Source of the DNA: Thermoplasmata archaeon | Lineage (GTDB): Archaea > Thermoplasmatota > Thermoplasmata > Methanomassiliicoccales > Methanomethylophilaceae | Length of the DNA stretch: 36,692 bases | Direction of reading: 5' to 3' | Assembly: GCA_015063225.1 (NCBI GenBank) | Contig: SUSU01000013.1 | Location: forward strand, 1-36,692 | Shown: positions 23,196 through 31,211 of the stretch, in pieces | Numbering within the stretch: position 1 is the stretch's first letter | Layout of the letters: each line of letters starts with the position of its first letter | Position numbers and translations under genes: made by a program | Notes under the pieces: model-generated | Database searches by the model: none | What the model was told of the DNA's origin: nothing | What the model saw: only the letters and a program-made list of their open reading frames with translations

Positions 23196-23944
23196 TGGCC
23201 ATGAATTATCTTGAAGAATACAGGGACGGACGCCACCGCACCTGGAAGGACCTGTGGGTCGTAAGGCCTATCCTGGTCTGCTGCAGGCTCCTCCTCAGGA
23301 CCACCATCCACCGCCCCGTCACCGTGCTTTACCCGTACGAGGCTCTCTGGAACCCCGACAACTACCGCGGCCGCCCCGCCCTGGAATTCAACAAATGCCT
23401 GGGCTGCGGCATGTGCGTCAGGATGTGTCCCTGCACGGCCATCATCCTGGTCGAGACCCCCGACGACGAGGGCAAACCCGTCATGCGCCCCCAGATCAAC
23501 ATGGGACGCTGCTCGTTCTGCGCCTACTGCGCCGAATACTGCCCCGTCGATGCCATGACCGTCACTCCCATCGTGGAGCTCGCCGAGTACACCCGCTCCG
23601 ACCTCATCTACGGTCCCCGCAGGCTTGCTTACGAGCACACCACCGAGGGCATGAAGGTCAAGTTCGAGGAGACCCTCATATCGGATTACAAGAACGGAAA
23701 CGGAGAAATCAGGCACGATCACTTCAGCATCGACCGCCCCGAGCTGGACGAGAAGAAGTGCATCAGCTGTAAGAAGTGCGCCAAGGTCTGCCCGGTCAAC
23801 GCCATCACCATGGTGGAGCACGGGACCAACGCCAAGGGCCGCCCGATCCTCTGGCCCGAGGTCAAATCCGACGTCTGCGTCAGCTGCAGCAACTGTATCG
23901 ACGCATGTCCGAAGAGCGCACTGAAAATGAAGGAGGTGCTGTGA
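23195..23944 (+). CDS. fpoI: Enlarged Fpo subunit I with four [4Fe-4S] motifs
   Basis: NuoI/FpoI proteins normally carry two [4Fe-4S] clusters that wire the input module to FpoB. Here the N-terminal 130 residues match that: C68/C71/C74/C78 and C106/C109/C112/C116, each ending Cys-Pro. The protein then continues through a charged linker of about 70 residues into two further complete motifs, C189/C192/C195/C199 and C228/C231/C234/C238. It is 249 residues in all, clearly longer than typical FpoI (around 130-180). With no fpoF in the operon, the extra ferredoxin-like domain could be the electron entry point, docking ferredoxin or heterodisulfide reductase. That role is inference. Confidence 0.95.
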   Translation: MAMNYLEEYRDGRHRTWKDLWVVRPILVCCRLLLRTTIHRPVTVLYPYEALWNPDNYRGRPALEFNKCLGCGMCVRMCPCTAIILVETPDDEGKPVMRPQINMGRCSFCAYCAEYCPVDAMTVTPIVELAEYTRSDLIYGPRRLAYEHTTEGMKVKFEETLISDYKNGNGEIRHDHFSIDRPELDEKKCISCKKCAKVCPVNAITMVEHGTNAKGRPILWPEVKSDVCVSCSNCIDACPKSALKMKEVL

Positions 23945-23945
23945 G

Positions 23946-24266
23946 ATGGGAATACTGGAAGATATCTGGGACTTCATCTACGACTTCTGCATGTACGTCT
24001 GGACGAACGGGGACCTCCTCGCCTTCCTGATTGTCGCTGCACTCGGAGTAGCTGGTGCCCTGTACGTCGTCACCGACAAGCAGCCCGTTCACAGCGCGTT
24101 CTACCTCGCGCTCGTGTTCGTGACTGTCGCCGTCTCCTACTTCTTCATGGAGGCCGAATTCATGGGTGTCATCCAGATGCTCGTGTACGTCGGTGCGATC
24201 ACCGTCCTGTTCGCGTTCTGCATCATGCTTACGCGCAGGCACATCATCGAGGAGGGAGAGGAATGA
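23946..24266 (+). CDS. fpoJ: Fpo complex membrane subunit J, N-terminal part (NuoJ-like)
   Basis: This 106-residue protein corresponds to the first half of NuoJ. It has three hydrophobic segments; the third, FMGVIQMLVYVGAITVLFAF, holds the family's most conserved helix. NuoJ is split into two genes here, as in Methanosarcina fpo operons. The ribosome-binding site is GGAGGTG in the end of fpoI. The stop overlaps the second J gene as ATGA, so the two halves are co-translated and presumably assemble together. Confidence 0.92.
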   Translation: MGILEDIWDFIYDFCMYVWTNGDLLAFLIVAALGVAGALYVVTDKQPVHSAFYLALVFVTVAVSYFFMEAEFMGVIQMLVYVGAITVLFAFCIMLTRRHIIEEGEE

Positions 24267-24559
24267 GCAAACGCCTCGCCCTCGGAGCCGCCGTCGCCGT
24301 CGCCCTCGTGGCGGTCCTCGCCGTCGGCATCTACGCCACTACCTGGGACATGAACTACGATGAACCCCAGGCCATTGAGTACGACCCCGTCGACGACGGA
24401 AGCGAACTCGGTCACAACAGTCTGAACTACCAGATCTTCGAGCACTACGGTCCCCTGCTGATCGTCCTCGCCCTGGTCATGTTCGGTGCCATGGTGGGCG
24501 GTATCTGTATCGCCCGCGAGGAGATCGAGGTCGATGAGGACAAGGAGGTCAAGGAATGA
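24263..24559 (+). CDS. fpoJ: Fpo complex membrane subunit J, C-terminal part
   Basis: This 98-residue protein has two hydrophobic segments (about 5-25 and 62-84). Between them is a polar loop rich in acidic residues and Asn, and an acidic tail follows. Position, size and the GPLLIVLALVMFGAMVGGICIA helix fit the C-terminal portion of NuoJ. By itself the sequence would be hard to assign, so context carries the call. It overlaps both neighbours by ATGA. Confidence 0.85.
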   Translation: MSKRLALGAAVAVALVAVLAVGIYATTWDMNYDEPQAIEYDPVDDGSELGHNSLNYQIFEHYGPLLIVLALVMFGAMVGGICIAREEIEVDEDKEVKE

Positions 24560-24858
24560 TCCCGATGGAGTACTTCCTGACCTTCGGTGCGATCCTCTTC
24601 GCTATCGGAGCCTTCGGTGTCATGACCAAGAAGAACACCGTCATCATCCTGATGTGCATCGAGCTCATGCTCAACGCTGCCAACATCAACTTCATCGCGT
24701 TCTCCGCGTTCCTCGGCGACGCGATGGGTCAGGTTATGGTCATCATGACCATCTCCGTCGCGGCAGCCGAAGTTGCCGTCGGTATCGCCATCGTCCTCAA
24801 CGCATACAAGATGCGCAAGACCACTGACGCTGATGACCTTACTACCATGAGGTGGTGA
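24556..24858 (+). CDS. fpoK: Fpo complex membrane subunit K (NuoK-like)
   Basis: FpoK is a three-helix MrpC-type subunit in the proton path. The 100-residue protein has both buried glutamates of the family: one in MCIELMLNAANINF, the other in SVAAAEVAVGIAIVL. The start is ATG 24556 overlapping the previous stop, or ATG 24565 directly after TGATCC; the second would shorten it by three residues and leave the first helix intact. GAGGTGGTGA at its end serves fpoL. Confidence 0.94.
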   Translation: MIPMEYFLTFGAILFAIGAFGVMTKKNTVIILMCIELMLNAANINFIAFSAFLGDAMGQVMVIMTISVAAAEVAVGIAIVLNAYKMRKTTDADDLTTMRW

Positions 24859-24859
24859 A

Positions 24860-26911
24860 ATGTTCGTAGAATATGTTTGGCTCACCGTCCTCATACCCCT
24901 GCTCTGCTTCGTGATAGTCGGTGCCCTCGGTACCCGCATCCGCCACGGTGGAGGCCTGATCACCGTCGCCGGTGCCGCCTGTTCGTTCATCATCGCGCTG
25001 CTCGCGTCCTACGAGTTCTTCACGAGCTCGGACTACTCGGAAGTCGGTTACGTCACCGAATCCCTCGAGTGGTTCACCGTCGGATTCGGCAGCACCTCGT
25101 TCACGATCAGCATCGGATACTACCTCGACTCGCTGTCGTGCCTGATCATGATGTTCGCTTCCTTCATCTCCACCCTCATCTTCGTGTACTCCCTCGGGTA
25201 CATGGGTGACCAGGGGATCAAGAAGCGCCGCTACTTCGCCGAGGTCGCCCTCTTCCTCACCGGAATGATCGGCTGCGTCACCGCCTCCAACATGGTCCAG
25301 ATGTTCATCTTCTGGGAGATCATGGGTCTCTGCTCCTACCTGCTCATCGGGTTCTGGGGCTTCGGCCACCCCGAGGCCAAGCAGAAGGCTTCCGCCGCCA
25401 AGAAGGCTTTCCTCGTCACGAGGGCCGGAGACGTCTGCCTCATGGGAGGTATGTTCGTCCTGTTCTTCGAGATGGGATCCCTCGACTACGTCACCATCTT
25501 CAACGGCGCCAACCTCGCCGCTGCGGACCCTGAGATGCTCGCCCTCGCCTCCCTGCTGATCTTCGGCGGTGCGATCGGCAAGTCCGCCCAGTTCCCGCTG
25601 CTCGACTGGCTGCCCGATGCGATGGCCGGTCCTACCACCGTCTCCGCACTTATCCATGCGGCCACCATGGTCAAGGCCGGTGTCTACATCGTCGCCCGCT
25701 GCTTCCCCCTGTTCTGCATGAACAGCGAGGTCATGCTCTTCGTGGCGATCATCGGTGGTGTCACCGCGTTCTTCACCGCCACCATGGCGATGAACAACTT
25801 CAACATCAAGAAGGTCCTCGCATACTCCACCCTCTCCCAGCTCGGGTACATGTTCCTTGCCCTCGGAGCCGGCGGATACCTGTTCGCCCTCGGAATCGAG
25901 GAGGGAAGCGAGGAGCTCATGGCCGCCGGTGCCCTCGGATACACCGCAGCCACCCTGCACATGGCCAACCACGCCTTCTTCAAGGCATGCCTCTTCCTCG
26001 GATCCGGTTCCGTCATCCACAGCACCGGCACCGAGGACATGCGTCTGATGGGCGGTCTGGGACGCAAGATGCCCATCACCTCCATCACCATGCTGATCGC
26101 CACCCTGTCCATCGCCGGATTCCCCTTCTTCGCGGGATTCTGGTCCAAGGATCTGGTCCTGGACGTCGCCATGGATGCCTTCAAGGACGCGGCCGACCCC
26201 ACCTGCTACGTGTTCATCCTCCTGTGGTTCCTCGGAGTCGTCACCGCCTTCATGACCGCCTTCTACATGTTCAGGCTCTGGTTCATGACCTTCAGCGGCA
26301 AGGCCCGCGAGAACGCCGAGCACTGCCACGGCGAGTCCCCGCGCAGCATGGCGCTGCCCCTGGTGGTCCTCTCCGTGTTCGCCCTCGCATTCGGATTCGT
26401 CCTGCTGATCGGCTACGACGGTATCTTCACCATCGAGCTGGTCGCCGGCAACTGGATTGTCGGCGGACAGGCCGGAGAGCCCGGATTCCACTGGATCGAG
26501 CACCTGTTCACCAACCCCTACACCTACCTGACCATCGTCCTCGTCCTCGTGTCGATCTCCCTGGCGTACCTCATGTACAGCCGCGGATCGGTCAACCCCG
26601 GAAAGTTCAACAAGGACGGGCAGTCCCTGCTCTACAGGGTCATCGCCAACAGGTGGTACCTGCCCGAGATCTACGACCAGACCTCCTGGAAGCTCGGATA
26701 CGGGGTCGCCAAGTGCGTCGACTACTTCGACCGCAACATCATCGACGGATCGGTCAACGGTCTCGCCAACGCCGTCATCGGCGGCGGCGATGCCGTCAGC
26801 AAGGCCCAGGACGGTAACGTCCACACCTACTCCGCCGTCGTCATCCTCGGCATCGTCCTGCTCTTCGCAGTGGCTGCTGCCCTGGTCATCTTCTATGGGG
26901 TGATCGCATGA
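24860..26911 (+). CDS. fpoL: Fpo complex antiporter-like subunit L (NuoL-like)
   Basis: FpoL is the distal proton-pumping subunit. The 683-residue multi-pass protein has the key Glu in FIFWEIMGLCSYLLIGFW, and LLDWLPDAMAGPTTVSALIHAATMVKAGVYIVAR with the conserved lysine. Further segments (NNFNIKKVLAYSTLSQLGYMF, HAFFKACLFLGSGSVIH) line the channel. The C-terminal extension, about 130 residues with hydrophobic ends, fits the lateral helix and anchor. It overlaps fpoM as ATGA, preceded by GGGGTGATC. Confidence 0.96.
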   Translation: MFVEYVWLTVLIPLLCFVIVGALGTRIRHGGGLITVAGAACSFIIALLASYEFFTSSDYSEVGYVTESLEWFTVGFGSTSFTISIGYYLDSLSCLIMMFASFISTLIFVYSLGYMGDQGIKKRRYFAEVALFLTGMIGCVTASNMVQMFIFWEIMGLCSYLLIGFWGFGHPEAKQKASAAKKAFLVTRAGDVCLMGGMFVLFFEMGSLDYVTIFNGANLAAADPEMLALASLLIFGGAIGKSAQFPLLDWLPDAMAGPTTVSALIHAATMVKAGVYIVARCFPLFCMNSEVMLFVAIIGGVTAFFTATMAMNNFNIKKVLAYSTLSQLGYMFLALGAGGYLFALGIEEGSEELMAAGALGYTAATLHMANHAFFKACLFLGSGSVIHSTGTEDMRLMGGLGRKMPITSITMLIATLSIAGFPFFAGFWSKDLVLDVAMDAFKDAADPTCYVFILLWFLGVVTAFMTAFYMFRLWFMTFSGKARENAEHCHGESPRSMALPLVVLSVFALAFGFVLLIGYDGIFTIELVAGNWIVGGQAGEPGFHWIEHLFTNPYTYLTIVLVLVSISLAYLMYSRGSVNPGKFNKDGQSLLYRVIANRWYLPEIYDQTSWKLGYGVAKCVDYFDRNIIDGSVNGLANAVIGGGDAVSKAQDGNVHTYSAVVILGIVLLFAVAAALVIFYGVIA

Positions 26912-28404
26912 GCGGTTCTCTGATTGTTCCTCTGATAATCCTGATCCCCCTGATCGGAGCCATCATCACGATGTTCCTTTCGGGTTCCAAGGCCAGGTAC
27001 GCTTGGATAGTCAGCACCGCAGTCGCTGCGGCCGACCTCGTCCTCTGCGTCTTCATGATGGTCGTCGGCGACTACGCCGCCGGCGACTACGACTTCTGCG
27101 CCAGCTGGATCGACACCGCCGGCCTGAAGATGAGCCTCATCTTCACCGTCGACGGTCTCAGCATCCTGATGCTGTTCCTGACCGCCTTCCTCGAGGTCCT
27201 GGTGATGGTCTTCTCCTACAAGGAGAGGGACCAGGCCAACAAGTTCTTCGCGCTCCTGCTTCTCATCGAAGTCGGACTCATGGGTGTCTACACCGCCGCG
27301 GATTACTTCCTCTTCTACATCATGTGGGAGATCACCCTGATTCCGATGTACTTCCTCATCTCCTGGTACGGAGGTCCGAGGAGGCACTACTCCGCGATCA
27401 AGTTCTTCATCTACACCCACGTGGCCTCCCTGGTCATGCTCATCGGTATCTTCGCCCTCGCCTTCGAGGCTGCGGCCGTCAACGGAGGAGTCGTCGACTT
27501 CTCCTTCGAGGCCATCAAGCATGCCGCCGGGTTCTTCGATGAAGTCTTCCAGGTCGTCGTCTTCGGACTGCTCTTCTTCGGGTTCCTCGTCAAGATGCCT
27601 GCGGTTCCGTTCCACACCTGGCTGCCTGACGCGCACACCGAGGCACCTACCGCCGGATCCGTCCTGCTGGCCGGTGTCATGCTGAAGATGGGTTCCTATG
27701 GTATCATCCGCATCAACCTCGAGGTGCTCCCCCTCGGAGCCGCCGACTGGCAGTGGGTCCTGATCATCATGGGTATCCTCGCCGCCGTCTACGGAGCGTA
27801 CGCCTGCATCGCGCAGCGCGACCTCAAGAAGATGGTAGCATACTCCTCCATCAGCCACATGGGTCTCGTAATGATGGCCATGGGCTTCCTGTCCGACATC
27901 GGAATCCAGTTCGCTGTCTTCCAGATGTTCGCGCACGGTCTCATCTCCGCCATGCTCTTCATGGTCTGCGGATGGGCCGGCCACTCCGTCGGGACCAGGG
28001 AGATCCCCCTCCTGGGAGGTCTCGCTTCCAAGCTCCCGAAGTTCGCCGGAATGATGATGTTCTGCTTCATGGCCTCTCTCGGCCTGCCCGGACTCATCGG
28101 ATTCTGGGGCGAGTTCGGTATCATCTTCGGATTCTACGAGTTCCTCGTGGACGAGAACATGATCTACCTGCTCGTGTTCAGCCTGCTGTCGCTCCTGCTC
28201 ACCGCCGGTTACTACCTGTGGGCCATGCAGAGGACCCTCTTCGGTGACCTCACCGAGAAGATCGACCTCTCCCACGTCCACGACTTCAACCGCGTGGAGA
28301 TGGTCTGCCTGTGCGTCCTCGCCGCCGCCATCGTGGCGTACGGTCTGTGGCCCGACCTGGCCCTGAGCTTCATCGACACCTACTACCTCATCGGGGTGAT
28401 CTGA
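26908..28404 (+). CDS. fpoM: Fpo complex antiporter-like subunit M (NuoM-like)
   Basis: The second antiporter-like pump subunit, 498 residues. It has MWEITLIPMYFLISWYGG with the essential Glu, and TWLPDAHTEAPTAGSVLLAGVMLKMGSYGIIR with the pump lysine. RDLKKMVAYSSISHMGLVMMA follows, and then HGLISAMLFMVCG. Its end contains GGGGTGATC, the ribosome-binding site for fpoN one base after the stop. Confidence 0.96.
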   Translation: MSGSLIVPLIILIPLIGAIITMFLSGSKARYAWIVSTAVAAADLVLCVFMMVVGDYAAGDYDFCASWIDTAGLKMSLIFTVDGLSILMLFLTAFLEVLVMVFSYKERDQANKFFALLLLIEVGLMGVYTAADYFLFYIMWEITLIPMYFLISWYGGPRRHYSAIKFFIYTHVASLVMLIGIFALAFEAAAVNGGVVDFSFEAIKHAAGFFDEVFQVVVFGLLFFGFLVKMPAVPFHTWLPDAHTEAPTAGSVLLAGVMLKMGSYGIIRINLEVLPLGAADWQWVLIIMGILAAVYGAYACIAQRDLKKMVAYSSISHMGLVMMAMGFLSDIGIQFAVFQMFAHGLISAMLFMVCGWAGHSVGTREIPLLGGLASKLPKFAGMMMFCFMASLGLPGLIGFWGEFGIIFGFYEFLVDENMIYLLVFSLLSLLLTAGYYLWAMQRTLFGDLTEKIDLSHVHDFNRVEMVCLCVLAAAIVAYGLWPDLALSFIDTYYLIGVI

Positions 28405-28405
28405 G

Positions 28406-29932
28406 ATGGATGTAACATGGATTACCGACCTCATAGGAAACTACGCGGCAGTCCTTCCGATGCTCATCCTGATCGTCGGAGCCCTGCTCCTGCCCGCCAC
28501 CAACTACGTGTTCAAGAAGCGCCTGCCGGTCACCTCCATCGCGATGGTCATCGTGCTCATCTCGCTGGTCTTCAACATCCTCCTCCTCACCGGAACGGTC
28601 GAGGACGGAGGTGTGAAGTCCGCGTTCGCGCACACCGCCGCGGGCCTCTTCGCATACGATGACTTCAGCGGACTGATGATCCTGCTCTTCCAGATCGTAC
28701 TCGCCATCGTCGTGTTCGTCTCCGGTGAGAGCAACGAGACCACCAAGCTCCACTTCGGCGCCTACATGAGCCTCCTGCTGATCGCAACGACCGGCATGAT
28801 GTTCGTCGTCACCGCCGTGGACCTCATCGGCATCTTCGTCGGTGTGGAGTGCGTCTCCATCACGTCCTACGCCCTCGTCGCCCTCAAGAGGAACGATCCC
28901 CGTGCCTCCGAGGCCGCCGTCAAGTACGTCGTCATCGGCGGTCTGTCCACTGCCCTCACCATCTATGGTATCTCCATGATCTACGGGGCTCTGCACACCC
29001 TTACCATCGCCGACCTCGGCCTTGCCCTCGGTGCCTACGGATACTCCTGGGCATTCATCCTCGGTGTCATCGCCATGGTCGCCGGTTACGGGTTCAAGAT
29101 CGCCGCGGCTCCCTTCCACATGTGGGCGCCCGACGTGTACGAGGGTGCAGCCACCCCCGTCAGCATCCTGCTGGCCACCGGGTCCAAGAAGATGGGTCTC
29201 GCCGTCTTCATCAAGGTCTTCCTGGTGATGTTCGTTGCCGCCAACGCCCTCAGCGGAATCGACAACGACCCCATGCAGTACCTGTTCGCCATCATCGCTG
29301 CCATCACCATGACCATCGGTAACATCGTGGCCATCGCCCAGCACAACATCAAGAGGATGCTCGCTTACTCCTCCGTTGCGCAGGCCGGTTACATCCTGAT
29401 CGTCATGGCCGTCATGAGCGAGTACGCCCTCACCGGCGGTATCTTCCACATGTTCACCCACGTGTTCATGAAGGGCGGTGCCTTCCTGGTCGTCGGCGCC
29501 CTCATCTTCGCCGGCATCGGTGAGAAGATCAGCGACTACAACGGTCTCGCCAAGCGCGCCCCCTGGCTCGCTTTCGCGATGATGATATTCCTGATGTCCC
29601 TCGCGGGTGTGCCTCCCCTGGCAGGATTCACCTCCAAGTTCGTCCTGTTCTCCGGAGCCATCTACGGTGACGACGGTGTCATCACCCAGTGGATCTGGCT
29701 GGCCTTCGTCGCCATCCTCAACTCGGCCATCTCGCTGTACTACTACGTGAAGGTCATTCGCGCCATGTACATCGAGAAGCCCGCCAAGGATGCCAAGGCC
29801 GACCTGAAGCTCCCCAAGACCTTCTGTGTCGCTATCGCAGTCTGCGCCGTCCTGGTCGTCGTGCTCGGTATCTACCCCGCACCCATCCTGGACCTCTGCG
29901 CCGAGGCTGCTTCCGTAGTGTTCGCGATCTGA
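28406..29932 (+). CDS. fpoN: Fpo complex antiporter-like subunit N (NuoN-like)
   Basis: The third antiporter-like subunit and last gene of the operon, 508 residues. Features are GVECVSITSYALVALKRNDPRASEAAVKY (Glu in the fifth helix), FHMWAPDVYEGAATPVSILLATGSKKMG with the channel lysine, and HNIKRMLAYSSVAQAGYIL. A strong terminator follows 8 nt after the stop. There is no fpoO and no fpoF, so the pump encoded here is the 'headless' form described for Methanomassiliicoccales. Confidence 0.96.
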   Translation: MDVTWITDLIGNYAAVLPMLILIVGALLLPATNYVFKKRLPVTSIAMVIVLISLVFNILLLTGTVEDGGVKSAFAHTAAGLFAYDDFSGLMILLFQIVLAIVVFVSGESNETTKLHFGAYMSLLLIATTGMMFVVTAVDLIGIFVGVECVSITSYALVALKRNDPRASEAAVKYVVIGGLSTALTIYGISMIYGALHTLTIADLGLALGAYGYSWAFILGVIAMVAGYGFKIAAAPFHMWAPDVYEGAATPVSILLATGSKKMGLAVFIKVFLVMFVAANALSGIDNDPMQYLFAIIAAITMTIGNIVAIAQHNIKRMLAYSSVAQAGYILIVMAVMSEYALTGGIFHMFTHVFMKGGAFLVVGALIFAGIGEKISDYNGLAKRAPWLAFAMMIFLMSLAGVPPLAGFTSKFVLFSGAIYGDDGVITQWIWLAFVAILNSAISLYYYVKVIRAMYIEKPAKDAKADLKLPKTFCVAIAVCAVLVVVLGIYPAPILDLCAEAASVVFAI

Positions 29933-29940
29933 AACCTCTT

Positions 29941-29968
29941 CCCGGCCTCCGGGCCGGGTTCCCTTTTT
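29941..29968 (+). terminator. Intrinsic-type terminator of the fpo operon
   Basis: A perfect 7-bp stem CCCGGCC/GGCCGGG with a TCCG loop is followed by TTCCCTTTTT. It begins 8 nt after the fpoN stop. Its T-run overlaps the TATA-like element of the next gene. Confidence 0.85.
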
Positions 29969-29972
29969 ATCC
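29964..29972 (+). promoter_or_regulatory. TATA-like element of the small winged-helix gene
   Basis: TTTTTATCC is centred about 26 nt before the ATG at 29994, as at the other leaderless starts in the window. It shares its T-run with the fpo terminator. Confidence 0.5.
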
Positions 29973-29993
29973 CTGTTCCGTGATTTACAGCGC

Positions 29994-30170
29994 ATGGCCG
30001 TAAAGGACGAAGTCATCAAAGCCATGAAGGAGGCCGGCAAGCCCATGAGCGCCGGCGAGGTCGCAGCCGCCACCGGCATCGACCGCAAGGAGATCGACAA
30101 GGCGTTCAAGGAGCTCAAGGCCGAGAACGCCATCGTGTCCCCCGTCCGGTGCAAATGGGAGCCCGCCTGA
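29994..30170 (+). CDS. Small winged-helix DNA-binding protein (58 residues)
   Basis: ATG at 29994 opens a 58-codon gene ending in TGA. The protein begins MAVKDEVIKAMKEAGKPMSA, continues with a helix-turn-helix-like GEVAAATGIDRKEIDKAFKELK, and ends with a wing-like VSPVRCKWEPA. This is the layout of a minimal winged helix. Similar tiny regulators are common in archaea, but I cannot name a family with certainty. Codon use matches the neighbours, and a TATA-like element sits 26 nt upstream. It stands alone between the fpo terminator and the prenyl synthase promoter. Targets are unknown. Confidence 0.82.
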   Translation: MAVKDEVIKAMKEAGKPMSAGEVAAATGIDRKEIDKAFKELKAENAIVSPVRCKWEPA

Positions 30171-30190
30171 GCTGGCTCTCCTAAACCCCT

Positions 30191-30201
30191 TTCCTTTTTT
30201 C
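30191..30201 (+). terminator. Pyrimidine/T-run likely ending the small winged-helix transcript
   Basis: TTCCTTTTTTC follows 20 nt after the stop. Only a weak GAGCC/GGCTC pairing is seen upstream, so this would be a T-tract-type archaeal terminator. Confidence 0.45.
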
Positions 30202-30208
30202 AGATAAC

Positions 30209-30217
30209 GTTTAAGTA
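30209..30217 (+). promoter_or_regulatory. TATA box of the prenyl diphosphate synthase gene
   Basis: GTTTAAGTA is centred about 26 nt before the ATG at 30239, predicting a leaderless mRNA; no ribosome-binding site is visible there. Confidence 0.65.
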
Positions 30218-30238
30218 GGGTCCACATATCCAATCAAC

Positions 30239-31207
30239 ATGGCAGGAGGATTGCTGGACTGCATCTCGGACGAGATGGACCATGTCGATGAGATCATCGA
30301 CGGCATTTGCGAGTCCGGCACCCCCGAACTGACCGAGATGTGCCGCTACGTCCTTTCCAACCACGGCAAGCGTCTCCGCCCCGCCATGTCCATACTCTTC
30401 TACCACGCGCTCGGCGGCGACGGTTCCGATTCCGTCGCCAGCACCGCCGCGGCCGTCGAGATAGTGCACAACGCCACCCTCATCCACGATGACATCAACG
30501 ACGCCGGCGAGCTCAGGAGGGGCGCCAAGGCCCTCTACCGCGAGTACGGCCTCAGCAAATCCATCGTCGCCGGCGATTACCTCTATGCCATGGGCTTCAG
30601 GCTCCTGGGCACCACCAGCTCCGACATCGTCGGATACGTGCTGGACGCCGCCGTCGGACTCGCCGGGGGCGAGTTCAATCAGAGGGACTACGAGCACAAC
30701 ACGGACGTCGACGAGGCGCAGTACATCAAGATCATCGGCGGCAAGACCGCCCGTCTCTTCGAGGCCTCCGCGAAGTGCGGGGCCTATTATGCCAGACCCG
30801 GGGACATCGAGGCCATCGACCTCGCCGGGGAGTTCGCCTTCCTGGCCGGCCACGCGTTCCAGATCGCCGACGACCTCCTGGACATCATCGGCGACGTCAA
30901 GGCCACAGGCAAGCGCGTCGGCAACGACATCGTGGACGGCAAGCCCACCATCCCCGTCATCTACGCCATGGAGGATCCCGAGTACGGTCCCCGCATCCGC
31001 GAGATATTCACTTCCTCTTTGACTGATTACAAGGAGGCCGAGGAGGCCATCTCCCTCATCCTGAAGACCGATTCCGTCGAGAGGTGCAGGGCGCTCGCCA
31101 CCGCATATGCGGACAGGGCGAAGGCCGTGATCTCGAAGATCCCCGATTCCGTCTACAGGGAGACCCTCGTCAACGTCGTCGACTACATCGTCTCCAGGGA
31201 CAGGTGA
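30239..31207 (+). CDS. idsA: trans-Prenyl diphosphate synthase (geranylgeranyl-type)
   Basis: It builds all-trans prenyl diphosphates, the precursors of archaeal lipids. The 322-residue protein has GKRLRPAM, the first Asp-rich motif HDDIND (D84, D85, D88) followed by ELRRG, GGKTARLFEASAKCGA, and the second Asp-rich motif FQIADDLLDIIGD. Product length (C15, C20 or longer) cannot be fixed by eye, although the second geranylgeranyl reductase directly downstream favours C20. It ends in GGTGAG, which serves the next gene. Confidence 0.92.
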   Translation: MAGGLLDCISDEMDHVDEIIDGICESGTPELTEMCRYVLSNHGKRLRPAMSILFYHALGGDGSDSVASTAAAVEIVHNATLIHDDINDAGELRRGAKALYREYGLSKSIVAGDYLYAMGFRLLGTTSSDIVGYVLDAAVGLAGGEFNQRDYEHNTDVDEAQYIKIIGGKTARLFEASAKCGAYYARPGDIEAIDLAGEFAFLAGHAFQIADDLLDIIGDVKATGKRVGNDIVDGKPTIPVIYAMEDPEYGPRIREIFTSSLTDYKEAEEAISLILKTDSVERCRALATAYADRAKAVISKIPDSVYRETLVNVVDYIVSRDR

Positions 31208-31211
31208 GCAT

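Noticed and set aside
24842-26824. Long open frame of about 660 codons on the minus strand opposite fpoL
   Set aside because: It mirrors fpoL codon structure in GC-rich DNA, is extremely acidic and low-complexity, and has no promoter or family match. The same applies to long minus-strand frames opposite fpoM, fpoN and the radical SAM gene, and to the plus-strand frame opposite the 502-residue protein (7465-8703).
29933-30238. Search for fpoO or another fpo gene after fpoN
   Set aside because: A strong terminator follows fpoN at once, and the only gene in the gap is the 58-residue winged-helix protein, which has no Fe-S motif.
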